Position numbers and translations under genes: made by a program
Shown here: in pieces, positions 35,147 through 43,920 of the stretch
Layout of the letters: every line of letters begins with the position of its first letter
How positions within the stretch are numbered: the first letter of the stretch is position 1
Notes under the pieces: generated by a model
Database searches by the model: none
Seen by the model: only the letters and a program-made list of their open reading frames with translations
Told to the model about the DNA's origin: nothing
Source: Bhargavaea massiliensis
GTDB taxonomy: Bacteria > Bacillota > Bacilli > Bacillales_A > Planococcaceae
DNA: 64,000 nt
Direction of reading: 5' to 3'
Assembly: GCF_018390575.1 (NCBI RefSeq)
Contig: NZ_JAHBCJ010000001.1
Location: 310,001-374,000 of the forward strand

Positions 35147-35185
35147 ATAAATCATCCGCTGTGGACAATCAGAGTTGCTTTTAGT

Positions 35186-35578
35186 TTATACACATATTAT
35201 CCACACAATTGAAATAGTATTTATGTATGTTGCGATTGTATGTATATTATCCACAGGATATCTATCTAACCTGTGGATTTGTTGATTACTCTGATTTTTG
35301 GAGTTCGGGTGAGAAGCAACGGTTTAGAACCGTGAAGGAGAGAGATCCGAAGCAGGGTGTAAAGGAGAAGGTGAAGGAGAAAATGAAACCAAGGTGAAAT
35401 TTGCACCAAACGACTTAATGATGGATGAGAAGTCCGACGGCATTTTCCTGCAGATATTTTCTTACGCATTTTTTGTCGAAGAGAGGAGTGAAGGAGGCAA
35501 AACAATCAATTTTCCTCCTTCCGTAATTCCATAATTTACTTTTATTAACTCTCACACATTGTATTTCTATTATACACA
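35186..35578. promoter_or_regulatory. Cluster of four DnaA-box matches upstream of parM
   Basis: TTATNCACA occurs exactly at 35186 (TTATACACA), 35197 (TTATCCACA), 35247 (TTATCCACA) and 35570 (TTATACACA), all on the plus strand. The first two are 11 bp apart. Near matches lie at 35162 and 35270. The 620-bp ligD-parM gap is AT-rich and holds no convincing gene. Confidence 0.6.
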
Positions 35579-35749
35579 CAAAAGAAATACAATATACTCA
35601 CATTTTCATACATACTATGTGCGCACAATAGAAATATATTATCCGCCTAAAACGCACTTTTCGGCGATTCCTGTAAGATTTTTGTGCGCATATCCTACAT
35701 ATTCTCTATTTCTATCATGAGGAGGGCGCGGTATAATCAATGATAGAAA
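35558..35749. repeat. Candidate centromere and operator of the parMR locus
   Basis: Inverted repeats built on TTTCTAT recur. ATTGTATTTCT (35558-35568) pairs with AGAAATACAAT (35583-35593). ATAGAAAT appears at 35629. TTTCTATCAT (35709-35718) pairs with ATGATAGAAA (35740-35749). The last pair brackets a TATAAT -10 (35732-35737) for parM. TGTGCGCA also occurs twice (35618, 35683). The layout fits a parC-like site bound by ParR. Confidence 0.6.
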
Positions 35750-35769
35750 CCTAGAGGGAGTGAATGGGA

Positions 35770-36939
35770 ATGGCAGTACTCAAAGCTGGCGCAGATGCCG
35801 GTAACAACGCACTAAAATTATGGGTGAAAGATAATGAACCAATTCTGATTCCTACCGTCTACTCGCTGTATATGGGAGAGACGACAGAACTGATGGATAT
35901 GGAAGATATTCCGAAGGATGCCCTGCTTGAGAATATTGACGTTACGATTAACTCCAAAGCGCTATCCTTTAACGGCCAGCGCTACGTAATCGGAGAAAAG
36001 GTGCTGAATGATACGCTTCCGGGTATCGAGCTTGAAAAGCGGTCGGACAAGTCTTCGGATGAGATCCCGGTTCTTGTGACGCTCGCCGGCCTGGCAATCG
36101 ATGCCATGCGCCGCGAATACAAGAAAAACAAGATCACGGTCACATACGACCTGTCCGTGGCACTGCCGGTCGGCATGATTACACAGGAAGCGGCAAAAAA
36201 CAACGCAGCCCGCTATATGGGGACGCACGAAGTCATCTTCCACCATCCGTCCGGACGCAATGTGACTGTGACGATCAAGATCGAATACTGCAAGTGCCTG
36301 CCTGAAGGCGCTGCAGCCGCGTGGGGAGTCGTCTTCGATGAAGGCGGCAAGCTGTCCGAGCGCAAAGTGGAAGTCGGCGACAAGATCATGAAGGTCGACT
36401 TCAGCGACAAGACACTACTCCACTTCGACATCGGCTCCGGCACGACGGAGATTGTGGTGACGGAAGGCGTCAGATTCAATCCTAAGCTGTCGGAAGGCCT
36501 CAATTTCGGCGTTAAATCGGCGATCAGCGAGATCCTGAAGCGCTGGAACCGCAACCACCCGGTCAAATCGATCGATTCCATGGCGGAGTTCAACGAAATC
36601 TACTTCGATCCTGAACACCCGCGCCACAATGAGCTGAAAGCGGAGTCCCAGACCGGTCTCATGCAGCTGGCACAGCGCATCAGCCGTCCGATCATCAACA
36701 AGATCGACGACCTGAAGGATGACCCGTACGTCTTCATCTACGGCGGCGGAGCGGCCATCCTGAAAGACTACCTGCAGCAGATCCTGAATGCAAAGGAACG
36801 CACGACCAACGTCACGTTCCTCCAAGACCCGATGTTCGTCAACGCGCGCGGCCTCCTCGTCTACACCTGCTCGCCTCGCTATGAGCAGCAGAAAGAAAAG
36901 GAATTAGGTGTGGTCGCAAGTGGCGCGGAATCGAAGTAA
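35770..36939 (+). CDS. parM: ParM/StbA-family actin-like DNA segregation protein
   Basis: Bacterial actin homologue whose filaments push replicated DNA apart when capped by ParR on parC. The 389-aa product has the phosphate-1 motif GADAGNNALK at the N-terminus, phosphate-2 LLHFDIGSGTTEIVV near residue 220 and the adenosine motif VFIYGGGAAILKDYL near 325. The start is ATG 35770 (MAVLKAGADAG), nine bases after GAGGGAG; an ATG two codons earlier is too close to it. It is normally plasmid-borne, here among chromosomal genes. Confidence 0.88.
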   Translation: MAVLKAGADAGNNALKLWVKDNEPILIPTVYSLYMGETTELMDMEDIPKDALLENIDVTINSKALSFNGQRYVIGEKVLNDTLPGIELEKRSDKSSDEIPVLVTLAGLAIDAMRREYKKNKITVTYDLSVALPVGMITQEAAKNNAARYMGTHEVIFHHPSGRNVTVTIKIEYCKCLPEGAAAAWGVVFDEGGKLSERKVEVGDKIMKVDFSDKTLLHFDIGSGTTEIVVTEGVRFNPKLSEGLNFGVKSAISEILKRWNRNHPVKSIDSMAEFNEIYFDPEHPRHNELKAESQTGLMQLAQRISRPIINKIDDLKDDPYVFIYGGGAAILKDYLQQILNAKERTTNVTFLQDPMFVNARGLLVYTCSPRYEQQKEKELGVVASGAESK

Positions 36940-37288
36940 AACTTATCAGCATGGGGAACGGATCAATATTTACTTGAGCCGCGATCTCACGCCGGAGTTC
37001 ATCGACTGGATCAATACCCAGTCCGACCTGTCGAACTTCTTCCTGTACGCCGCCCAACAGCTGTACCGGAAGACGGGCTTCGTCGATGTCGCCGAAGTCA
37101 TGCCGAGAAAGATCAACTTCGAACTTGCCGGCGCGGAAGACCGGGATCTCTTCATCCCGGAGGCCGCCCCGCCGGCGCCCGTACGCGCAGAAATACCAAA
37201 AGTGGAACCAGAACCCGAACCGGATCCGCCGAAGGAACCCGCTCCCGCCTGGGGCGCCCTGGACGACTTTGACGACCCGTTCGCTTGA
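36920..37288 (+). CDS. ParR-like partner of ParM
   Basis: The 122-aa product overlaps the 3' end of parM by 20 bp. Residues 10-55 read as a ribbon-helix-helix (ERINIYLSRDLTPEFIDWIN then FFLYAAQQLY), the DNA-binding fold of ParR. The C-terminus is a Pro/Glu-rich linker ending in an acidic patch, DDFDDPF, suited to contact ParM filament ends. Start GTG 36920 follows AGGTG; a GTG four codons earlier is possible. The ParR identity rests on fold and position. Confidence 0.7.
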   Translation: MARNRSKTYQHGERINIYLSRDLTPEFIDWINTQSDLSNFFLYAAQQLYRKTGFVDVAEVMPRKINFELAGAEDRDLFIPEAAPPAPVRAEIPKVEPEPEPDPPKEPAPAWGALDDFDDPFA

Positions 37289-37298
37289 GGGCAGAAGA

Positions 37299-37325
37299 AA
37301 ACCCGCCGGAATGGCGGGTTTTTTC
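37299..37325 (+). terminator. Terminator after parR
   Basis: AAACCCGCC and GGCGGGTTT enclose a 5-nt loop, followed by TTTTTT (run continues from the stem). Confidence 0.9.
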
Positions 37326-37327
37326 GT

Positions 37328-37522
37328 TTATCCAATTTTGTTTCTCAGCAAGAACGGCTCTTCCATTGTCCAATTCAAGAGCAGATAAACCCATATGGAA
37401 GCAGAGGCAGTCAGGAGAAAAATCAGTCTGACGACAAATGATGAGATACCCGTGAATTCCGCTATTCCCCCGCACACCCCGACCAGCGCGCGGTCCTCCG
37501 ATGACTTTCTAAGTTTCTTCAA
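37328..37522 (-). CDS. PspC-domain membrane protein
   Basis: The 64-aa product is a stand-alone PspC domain: RALVGVCGGIAEFTGISSFV followed by one hydrophobic helix (VRLIFLLTASASIWVYLLL). PspC proteins take part in envelope stress sensing. The start is TTG 37522 behind GGAGGGAG. It is convergent with parR and shares the terminator region. Confidence 0.88.
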   Translation of the reverse strand: MKKLRKSSEDRALVGVCGGIAEFTGISSFVVRLIFLLTASASIWVYLLLNWTMEEPFLLRNKIG

Positions 37523-37652
37523 GCGGCTCCCTCCTCCTAAACCTTATTAGTGATGTGAATCCCAATATCCTTTTCCAGCTCCATTCGAGAAGGAAAATCT
37601 CCGTCGATGTCCAATTAGTTCAATCAACTGTCCAAGGGAAGGAAGGAATCCG

Positions 37653-38204
37653 ATGAACCAGCCTGCCACCAGTCCAACATTAAAAACAGAACGCCTGCTG
37701 CTCCGCCGCTTCACCGCAGCCGATGCACCGGAAGTCAGCCGGCTGTGCGACAACTATAACCTGTATAAAAGCACACTGAACCTGCCGTACCCCTATCCGT
37801 TGGAGAGCGCGCTGGAGTGGATCGCCACGCATGACGAAAGCTTTACCTCTGGGCGGATGTATGAGTTCGCGATCACGAACAAGGAAAGCGGCAAGCTCTA
37901 CGGAGCCATCGGACTTTCCCACCAGCAGGCACACCGCCACGGAGAAATCGGCTACTGGATCGGAGAGGAATATTGGGGGCAAGGATATGCCACCGAAGCT
38001 GCAAAAGCCGTATTGGACTTCGCTTTCCTTGGAAAAGACTTTCACAGGGTCTATGCAAGGTTCTTTGCGTCCAACCCGGCATCCGGCAAAGTCATGGAAA
38101 AGTGCGGGATGACGTATGAGGGCACGCAGAAAGACCATATCTTCAAAGAAGGCCGTTATGAGGATCTCCTGCTTTTCGGGATTCTTAATCCAAACCATCA
38201 ATAG
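37653..38204 (+). CDS. GNAT acetyltransferase, RimJ/RimL type
   Basis: The 183-aa product has LKTERLLLRRFTAADAPEV at the N-terminus, the acetyl-CoA loop EEYWGQGYATEAAKAV near residue 110 and VYARFFASNPASGKVMEKCG near 140, typical of ribosomal-protein or aminoacyl-type RimJ/RimL enzymes. The actual substrate is unknown. ATG 37653 follows GGAAGG. It has its own terminator. Confidence 0.88.
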   Translation: MNQPATSPTLKTERLLLRRFTAADAPEVSRLCDNYNLYKSTLNLPYPYPLESALEWIATHDESFTSGRMYEFAITNKESGKLYGAIGLSHQQAHRHGEIGYWIGEEYWGQGYATEAAKAVLDFAFLGKDFHRVYARFFASNPASGKVMEKCGMTYEGTQKDHIFKEGRYEDLLLFGILNPNHQ

Positions 38205-38213
38205 TTATGCACA

Positions 38214-38240
38214 AAACCCGCCACATCCGGCGGGTTTCTG
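38214..38240 (+). terminator. Terminator after the RimJ/RimL-type gene
   Basis: AAACCCGCC and GGCGGGTTT enclose a 6-nt loop, followed by CTGTTT. The stem arms are identical to those after parR. Confidence 0.85.
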
Positions 38241-38251
38241 TTTGATTCGCC

Positions 38252-38328
38252 TTATCCACTTGTTGATAACTCTTCAATTTTGTTCCTATCCACAGAGTTA
38301 TTCAGAATTCGACTCAACCTGTGGATGA
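38252..38328. promoter_or_regulatory. Second group of imperfect DnaA-box-like sequences
   Basis: TTATCCACT (38252), CTATCCACA (38286) and TGTGGATGA (38320, inverted) each differ from TTATCCACA by one base. They lie in the gap after the acetyltransferase gene, on the other side of the par locus. May be chance. Confidence 0.3.
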
Positions 38329-38352
38329 GGGGTCCCGCCGTAACAGATGACG

Positions 38353-38390
38353 AGAAAGCAGGAAGGGAAAACTCCCCCTTCCTGCTTTCT
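38353..38390 (-). terminator. Terminator of the tct operon
   Basis: AGAAAGCAGGAAGGG and CCCTTCCTGCTTTCT form a perfect 15-bp stem with an 8-nt loop just after the tctA stop. The downstream U-tract is poor. Confidence 0.7.
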
Positions 38391-38410
38391 ATGTTTCATG
38401 AGTATCTGGA

Positions 38411-39937
38411 TCACTCTTCTTCGTTTACAATGACCGACTTGCCTCTCATCTTGAGGATTAGTGGGATGAGAAGCCATGCCGCCGCCGCAATCAGGAAGAC
38501 GAGGGACAACGGCTTCGTGACGAAGATCGAGAAATCGCCATTTGAAATAGTGAGCGCCCTCCTCATGTTGTTCTCGATCATCGGCCCGAGCACAAGGGCC
38601 AGAACAAGCGGAGCAACAGGGAAATCGTTTTTCGTCAGCAGATAGCCGAAGATACCGAAAGCAAGCAGCAGATATAAATCAAATGTAGTGTACTGGACCG
38701 CGTAGACACCGAAGAACGAGATGGCCACGATAATCGGGAGCAAGTACTTCTTGGGCGTCTGGATTACCTTGGCGAACACGCGGACGAGTGGCATGTTGAG
38801 CGCCAGAAGCATCAGGTTGCCGATGAACATACTTGCAATGAGGCCCCAGGCCACTTCCGGGTGCTCATCAAAGAGCAGCGGCCCCGGCTGGATGTTGTAC
38901 ATAATCAGTGCACCCATCAAGATGGCAGTCGTCCCGGAACCCGGAATGCCGAGTGTCAGCAAGGGAATCATGGCACCGCCTGAAGCGGCGTTGTTTGCTG
39001 ACTCCGGTCCTGCCACCCCTGCGATGGCGCCTTTTCCGAATTTCTCCGGATGCTTGCTGAACTTCTTCTCCGTGATGTAGGAGAAGAACGACGCGAGCGT
39101 TGCGCCCGCCCCGGGCAGTACGCCGATGAAAAAGCCCAGAAGCGAGCTGCGCACAATCGGAACCGAACTGTCCTTCATATCCTGCTTGGTCGGCAAGATG
39201 CGATGGATTTTGGCGATGGCGCCGTCTGCCCCGTCCCGTTCAAGAATTGTCTTGAACACCTCACCGAGCGCAAAAAGGCCAACTGCGATCGTCAAGAACT
39301 CAAAGCCTGAATAAAGGATCGGCATGTTGTATGTAAAACGCGCAATGCCGGATACAGCATCGATCCCGACTGTTCCGAGCATCAGGCCGAAGACCGTCAT
39401 CATCAAGGCCTTTGTCATCGACTTGCCTGCCAGCCCACTGACCGCGGCAAGTCCGAGCAGCATCAGAGAGAAGTACTCGGCGGGCCCGAACTTCAGCGCC
39501 ACATTGGACAGCGGCTCGGCCAGCAGGACCAGTCCGAGCAGGGAGATAATGCCCGCTACAAATGATCCGATTGCCGCAATCGACAGAGCGGCTCCCGCAC
39601 GTCCCTGCTTGGCCATCTGATACCCGTCCAGCGTCGTCACGACGGAGGAAGATTCCCCCGGCGTATTCAGCAGGATGGACGTGGTCGACCCGCCGTACAT
39701 GGCCCCGTAGTACACCCCGGCCAGCAAAATGATGGAGCTTGCGGCGGCAGCATCCGTCGGGAGGCCTGAAGTCATGGTCGCCGTAACCGGTATGAGGAGG
39801 GCGACGCCGCTCATCGGACCGATTCCCGGCAGGACCCCTACTGCGGTCCCAATGAGGACACCGATAAACGCGAAGAGGAGATTATGCCATTGGAACGCGA
39901 CGCTGAAGCCGTCAGCCAGAAATTGCAATGTATCCAT
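38411..39937 (-). CDS. tctA: TctA, large membrane subunit of a tripartite tricarboxylate transporter
   Basis: Main channel subunit for sodium-driven uptake of citrate-like acids. The 508-aa polytopic product shows the TctA hallmarks GVLPGIGPMSGVALLIPVT near the N-terminus, YGGSTTSILLNTPGESSSVV near residue 85, and LGIPGSGTTAILMGAL near 330. Last gene of tctC-tctB-tctA, 15 bp after tctB. Confidence 0.95.
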   Translation of the reverse strand: MDTLQFLADGFSVAFQWHNLLFAFIGVLIGTAVGVLPGIGPMSGVALLIPVTATMTSGLPTDAAAASSIILLAGVYYGAMYGGSTTSILLNTPGESSSVVTTLDGYQMAKQGRAGAALSIAAIGSFVAGIISLLGLVLLAEPLSNVALKFGPAEYFSLMLLGLAAVSGLAGKSMTKALMMTVFGLMLGTVGIDAVSGIARFTYNMPILYSGFEFLTIAVGLFALGEVFKTILERDGADGAIAKIHRILPTKQDMKDSSVPIVRSSLLGFFIGVLPGAGATLASFFSYITEKKFSKHPEKFGKGAIAGVAGPESANNAASGGAMIPLLTLGIPGSGTTAILMGALIMYNIQPGPLLFDEHPEVAWGLIASMFIGNLMLLALNMPLVRVFAKVIQTPKKYLLPIIVAISFFGVYAVQYTTFDLYLLLAFGIFGYLLTKNDFPVAPLVLALVLGPMIENNMRRALTISNGDFSIFVTKPLSLVFLIAAAAWLLIPLILKMRGKSVIVNEEE

Positions 39938-39952
39938 TCCGTTCCCTCCTCC

Positions 39953-40402
39953 TTAAAGTCCCGGGAATCCCGGCAGCGCGCCGCCGAGCAGTTCCGAGAA
40001 GAAATAGTAAACACCGAAAGAAAAAACAGCCGCGATGATCAGGGTCTTTATCCAGCTTCCCCGTTCCATCGCCTGGAAGGCGACAATCAGGAACAGGAAA
40101 GTGGAGGCTACGTAGCCGAGCTTTTCAAGTAGAAAGGCATAGGCCACGGCACTGAGGAAGATCACCAGGAACCGCTTGTATTGGACAGGCTCTTTTTTGC
40201 CTTCTTCCCCTTTGTATTTGAATGTTTCATAGATCAGCCGCGCACTGAGCAGGATCAGCAGGATGCCGAGCCCTGTCGGGAAAATATCCGGACCCACGCT
40301 GGATCCGTAGGCGCTATGAGAAATTTTCCTCGCTTCCATCACAAATACCAGACCGATCACCAAAAAGATAATGCCCGCATAGCGGTCGAACGTTTTGCTC
40401 AT
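39953..40402 (-). CDS. tctB: TctB, small membrane subunit
   Basis: The 149-aa product has four hydrophobic helices, as in TctB: YAGIIFLVIGLVFVMEA, FPTGLGILLILLSARL, FLVIFLSAVAYAFLLEKLGY and TLIIAAVFSFGVYYFF. It lies between tctC and tctA. Sequence conservation in this family is low, so position supports the call. Confidence 0.9.
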   Translation of the reverse strand: MSKTFDRYAGIIFLVIGLVFVMEARKISHSAYGSSVGPDIFPTGLGILLILLSARLIYETFKYKGEEGKKEPVQYKRFLVIFLSAVAYAFLLEKLGYVASTFLFLIVAFQAMERGSWIKTLIIAAVFSFGVYYFFSELLGGALPGFPGL

Positions 40403-40461
40403 ATTTTTTACACCTCTCTAACATAAAAGGACGGCCGGTTGAGCCGAGCCGCCCCCTACTT

Positions 40462-41475
40462 TTATTTTTCCATGCCGAGCGCCGTCAGCAATTCAACAAT
40501 GACCTGCTCTTGCTCTTCCAGGTAGGTTGTGAACTCTTCGGCGTTATGGTATTCGCTTTCCCAGCCGTTCCGTTCGAGTTCAGCTTGCCACTCTTCCGTT
40601 TCAGCCATTTCTGCAAGCTTGATGGACCAGTAGTCGAATGCCTCATCAGACATTTCCTTCGGGGCGAAAATTCCGCGCCAGATCGTGAACTCAGCATCAA
40701 TGCCCTCTTCCTTGAATGTAGGGACGTCCTTCAGCTCCCCGTCAAGTCTCTCTGTCGAGCTGACTGCAAGCACGCGCACATCTCCAGCCTTCACATATTC
40801 CGCGATGGTGGAAGCATCGGTCGCGATGACGTCTGCGTTATTGCCGAGCAGGGCGGCTACCGCTTCGCCTCCGCCGTCATAGGAAACGTATTTGACCGAT
40901 TGCGGATCAATGCCATATTCGAATGCAGGAAGAACACCAACCAGATGGTCCATGGAGCCAGGTGCCGATCCGCCGGCCAGAGTCACTTTCTTAGGATCAG
41001 CCTTGATCGCTTCCAGAACGTCTTTCAGCGTCTTGAACTCCGAATCCTCACGGACAACGATCGCCCCGTAATCACGTGTCAGCTGTGCAAGCGGACGTGT
41101 GTCTTTATAGCCGTAAGGGCTGTTGCCTTCCGCTTTGTTGTTGTTGATGAGAATGGGTGGAGATTTGACCATCAGCGCGTAGTCGTTTTTCGCTTCTTTC
41201 GTTGCGAAATCTGCCATGTAGACTGCGCCGCCCCCTCCAGGCTTGTTCTCCACGGTAATCGCCTTTTCGACCAGATCTGTGTCATTCATCGTTTTTGCGA
41301 TTGCCCGGGCGGTCAGATCCCATCCGCCGCCGGCACCCGACGGCGCTACGATTGTAATGTTGCGCTCCGGATAATTGGAACTCTTGTCCGCCTCTGCGTT
41401 ATCCCCCTCAGAACATGCTGCTAGGCTCAAAGCCAACGATCCTGCCAATAAGACAGCCGATAGTTTTTTCCACAT
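40462..41475 (-). CDS. tctC: TctC, lipoprotein substrate-binding subunit
   Basis: Captures the organic acid outside the membrane and delivers it to TctAB. The 337-aa precursor has a lipoprotein signal, with the lipobox LAAC at about residues 17-20. The mature part shows ITIVAPSGAGGGWDLTARAI and AGGSAPGSMDHLVGV, typical of tripartite tricarboxylate receptors. Start ATG 41475 follows AGGGGATG. A cre-like hairpin lies in the leader. The gap to tctB is 59 bp. Confidence 0.94.
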   Translation of the reverse strand: MWKKLSAVLLAGSLALSLAACSEGDNAEADKSSNYPERNITIVAPSGAGGGWDLTARAIAKTMNDTDLVEKAITVENKPGGGGAVYMADFATKEAKNDYALMVKSPPILINNNKAEGNSPYGYKDTRPLAQLTRDYGAIVVREDSEFKTLKDVLEAIKADPKKVTLAGGSAPGSMDHLVGVLPAFEYGIDPQSVKYVSYDGGGEAVAALLGNNADVIATDASTIAEYVKAGDVRVLAVSSTERLDGELKDVPTFKEEGIDAEFTIWRGIFAPKEMSDEAFDYWSIKLAEMAETEEWQAELERNGWESEYHNAEEFTTYLEEQEQVIVELLTALGMEK

Positions 41476-41501
41476 ATCGCTTTCATCCCCTTCGATCAAT
41501 A

Positions 41502-41530
41502 TAAAAAGACAGCGCATGAAAGCGCTGTCT
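41502..41530 (-). promoter_or_regulatory. Hairpin with embedded cre-like site upstream of tctC
   Basis: AGACAGCGC and GCGCTGTCT form a 9-bp stem with a 6-nt loop and a downstream TTTTTATAT on the minus strand, so it can terminate the kinase/regulator transcript. Positions 41517-41530, TGAAAGCGCTGTCT, match the CcpA cre consensus TGWAANCGNTNWCA except at the last base. A TTGAAT-N16-TAAATT promoter lies just upstream, placing the site near the tctC transcription start. Confidence 0.6.
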
Positions 41531-41615
41531 AAAATTTATCAGAACCTTTGACCTATTCAATGTTTATGAGCTTAAAATGTACTTAAAAACCTTTTCGTCT
41601 TTTTGTTCGTTTTGT

Positions 41616-42305
41616 TCACGGCTTTTTCAGGAAGTATCTTCTTTCCGGACGCCCGATCATCCCGTAGATAAGTTCGGCACCCGCCTTTTTTTCCGTCACG
41701 AGATATTCCAGATAGCGTCTTGCCGTGGATCTGCTGACGCCGATTTCCCGGCCAATCTTCTCTGCCGTCATCCCCTCTTCGGCAGTGTCCAGAAATCCGG
41801 TGATCTTTTCCATCGTGATCGGATCGATGCCTTTTGGAGTTGCCGCTGGTTCTGCAGAGGCTGCATCGGCCTTATTCCACAACAAGCGGATAGATCCTTC
41901 CGGCAATTTGCCTTCCCCGGCGAACGCCTCCCGCTTCACTCTGTAGGAAAGCAGGCTTTCCCTGAAACGGTCCAGTGTCAGGGGTTTCAATATGTAATCC
42001 GCCACCCCTCCGCGGAACGCCTTTTTGACAATCTCTGCTTCCGCAGCCGCCGTGATGACGATAATATCCGAGTCGCCGCTATGCTCATGAATATAAGAAA
42101 TGAGTTCTGTGCCGAGCATGTCCGGGAGATAAACATCCAGAAGGACGAGATCCGGCTGCAGAGCTTCAATCCAGTCCTTCGCCTCTGCCCCGGTATTTGC
42201 TGACCCCACGACCGTGAAGCCTCCAATCTTGTCGATGAACCGGCGATGGATGTCGGCAATCCGCTGATCATCTTCAATAATCAGAACTTCAATGGTCTCA
42301 TGCAT
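41616..42305 (-). CDS. CitB/DcuR-type response regulator
   Basis: The 229-aa product has a receiver domain (VLIIEDDQRIADIH, phospho-acceptor Asp in LVLLDVYLP, Lys in YILKPLT) and a C-terminal DNA-binding helix-turn-helix (TAEKIGREIGVSRSTARRYL). Together with the sensor kinase it probably activates tctCBA in response to external tricarboxylates. ATG 42305 has AAGGAGG nine bases upstream and lies 4 bp after the kinase stop. Confidence 0.93.
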   Translation of the reverse strand: MHETIEVLIIEDDQRIADIHRRFIDKIGGFTVVGSANTGAEAKDWIEALQPDLVLLDVYLPDMLGTELISYIHEHSGDSDIIVITAAAEAEIVKKAFRGGVADYILKPLTLDRFRESLLSYRVKREAFAGEGKLPEGSIRLLWNKADAASAEPAATPKGIDPITMEKITGFLDTAEEGMTAEKIGREIGVSRSTARRYLEYLVTEKKAGAELIYGMIGRPERRYFLKKP

Positions 42306-42309
42306 GAAT

Positions 42310-43920
42310 TTATCCTCCTTTCGGGATGGAAATGATGAACATGGCGCCGCCAAGGTCGCCTGTCTCGTAATAGAGATTGCCTCCGAGTTCGCTGACGTAA
42401 TTGGCGACTGTCACCAGTCCGTAACCCCGGTCCGATCCTGATTTGGTGGATATCCGCTCCCTGAAAAGCGTAATTTCCACTTCTTCCGTAATTCCCGGTC
42501 CCGAGTCTTCCACTTCTATGAGAATCTCGCTGCCGTTGTCCAAAATGAAAATCCGGACCACCCTGGCGGACTCGGGATTCTTTTCCACGGCCTCGAAAGC
42601 ATTCGTCACCAGATTTCCGAGGATCGATACGAAAAAGCTTTTCTCGAGATGTTCCGGCAGTTCCCCCATGGCACTGTCTTCGTCGAGAACCAACTGCACC
42701 TTCAGCTCCTTGGCCCTATTAAAGAGACCGATGACAATTCCCCCGAGGAAGGGGTCCTGCAGCCGCTCCATAACGAAACTGATCAGCGACTGATGCGCCT
42801 CGGTCTCTTCGTGGATAAGACTCAGCGCCTCGTCCAGCGAGTTCAGCTGGATCAGACCGGAGATCGTATAAAGAAAGTTGTGGTACTCATGCGTCTGGGC
42901 TCGCAATGCCTCCGTATACTGTTTGACCTGTGACAGTTCCTCCGTCAGCCGGTCGATGTCTGACTGCAGGCGGAAGCTGGAGACTGCCCCGACAATCCGG
43001 CCGTCCACCCGGATCGGAATCCTGTTCACGACCGCCTTCTTGCCGTGGATTTCCATCGGACGGTCGAGCATCTTTTCTCCTGTTTCCATGACGCGGGGAA
43101 GGAGTGTATTGGGCAACACATCCTGTATGGGGCACCCTGCCAGATCCTCATCCTCCGGCAGGGCCAGGACATCACGGGCGGCCGAGTTGGCCATCGTGAT
43201 ATCTCCCTCCGAATTGACCATGATGATCGCTTCCCGTACGGATTCAATCAGCACACTGCGCTCCGTGAAGTGGCGGGCAATCTCCGCGGGTTCAAGTCCG
43301 AACAGTTCTTTCTTGATGCTCCTCGACAATAAGCCCGAGCCGGCAACACCAAGAAGAATGGACGCCAGGACAATATAGGCAATGTTGTCGATGTAGTCGA
43401 AAAAGATGGATGACAGATCGGTTTTCAGGAAGCCGACCGAGACGACGCCAATAATGTTGCCCTCTCCGTCCGTGACCGGTGTCTTGCCCCGCAGGGCGGG
43501 ACCGAGTGAACCGACAGCTTCGGATATGTAGGACTCCCCATTTAAGAGGGCCCGTTCATTGTCATCCCCCACCATCTTCTTGCCGATCCGGTCCGGAACC
43601 GGGTGGGCATAACGGATGCCTTCGGTGTTTCCGATGACGACATACTCTGCCCCCGTCTGTTTGCGGACGGTTTCGGCAATCGGCTGCAGCACTTCTGTCG
43701 GATCCTCTGCAAAGAACCCTTGCCGGACATCCGGCCTGTCAGCCGTCGTCACGGCGATATTCAGCGCCCGCCTCCCGACCTGCTGCTCAATCCCTTGCGT
43801 CATGGTGAAGTAAAAGAGGACGCCGATGAGAATGGCAAGCAATGAGACAAAAAGCGCGCCGTACAGGAACAGCCGCGTCTGGAGTGACTTCGGCCTGATG
43901 ATTTCTTCTAAGCCCTTCAT
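42310..43920 (-). CDS. CitA/DcuS-type sensor histidine kinase
   Basis: The 536-aa kinase has an N-terminal helix (LFLYGALFVSLLAILIGVLF), a periplasmic-type PAS/CACHE sensor (about 45-170) and a second helix (IAYIVLASILLGVAGSGLL). A cytoplasmic PAS near 225-325, a phospho-acceptor His in LRAQTHEYHNFLYTISGL and an ATPase domain with VEDSGPGI and DRGYGLVTV follow. Proteins of this group sense citrate or C4-dicarboxylates. The start overlaps the upstream zinc-ribbon ORF by ATGA. Confidence 0.93.
   Translation of the reverse strand: MKGLEEIIRPKSLQTRLFLYGALFVSLLAILIGVLFYFTMTQGIEQQVGRRALNIAVTTADRPDVRQGFFAEDPTEVLQPIAETVRKQTGAEYVVIGNTEGIRYAHPVPDRIGKKMVGDDNERALLNGESYISEAVGSLGPALRGKTPVTDGEGNIIGVVSVGFLKTDLSSIFFDYIDNIAYIVLASILLGVAGSGLLSRSIKKELFGLEPAEIARHFTERSVLIESVREAIIMVNSEGDITMANSAARDVLALPEDEDLAGCPIQDVLPNTLLPRVMETGEKMLDRPMEIHGKKAVVNRIPIRVDGRIVGAVSSFRLQSDIDRLTEELSQVKQYTEALRAQTHEYHNFLYTISGLIQLNSLDEALSLIHEETEAHQSLISFVMERLQDPFLGGIVIGLFNRAKELKVQLVLDEDSAMGELPEHLEKSFFVSILGNLVTNAFEAVEKNPESARVVRIFILDNGSEILIEVEDSGPGITEEVEITLFRERISTKSGSDRGYGLVTVANYVSELGGNLYYETGDLGGAMFIISIPKGG

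Noticed and set aside
35281-35535. Possible short gene in the ligD-parM gap (frame ending INFPPSVIP)
   Set aside because: No ribosome site or clear start, no motif, and the Lys/Glu-rich first part looks like low-complexity DNA.
38252-38328. A second replication origin
   Set aside because: Boxes are each one base off consensus, there is no AT-rich unwinding element, and dnaA/dnaN are not near.
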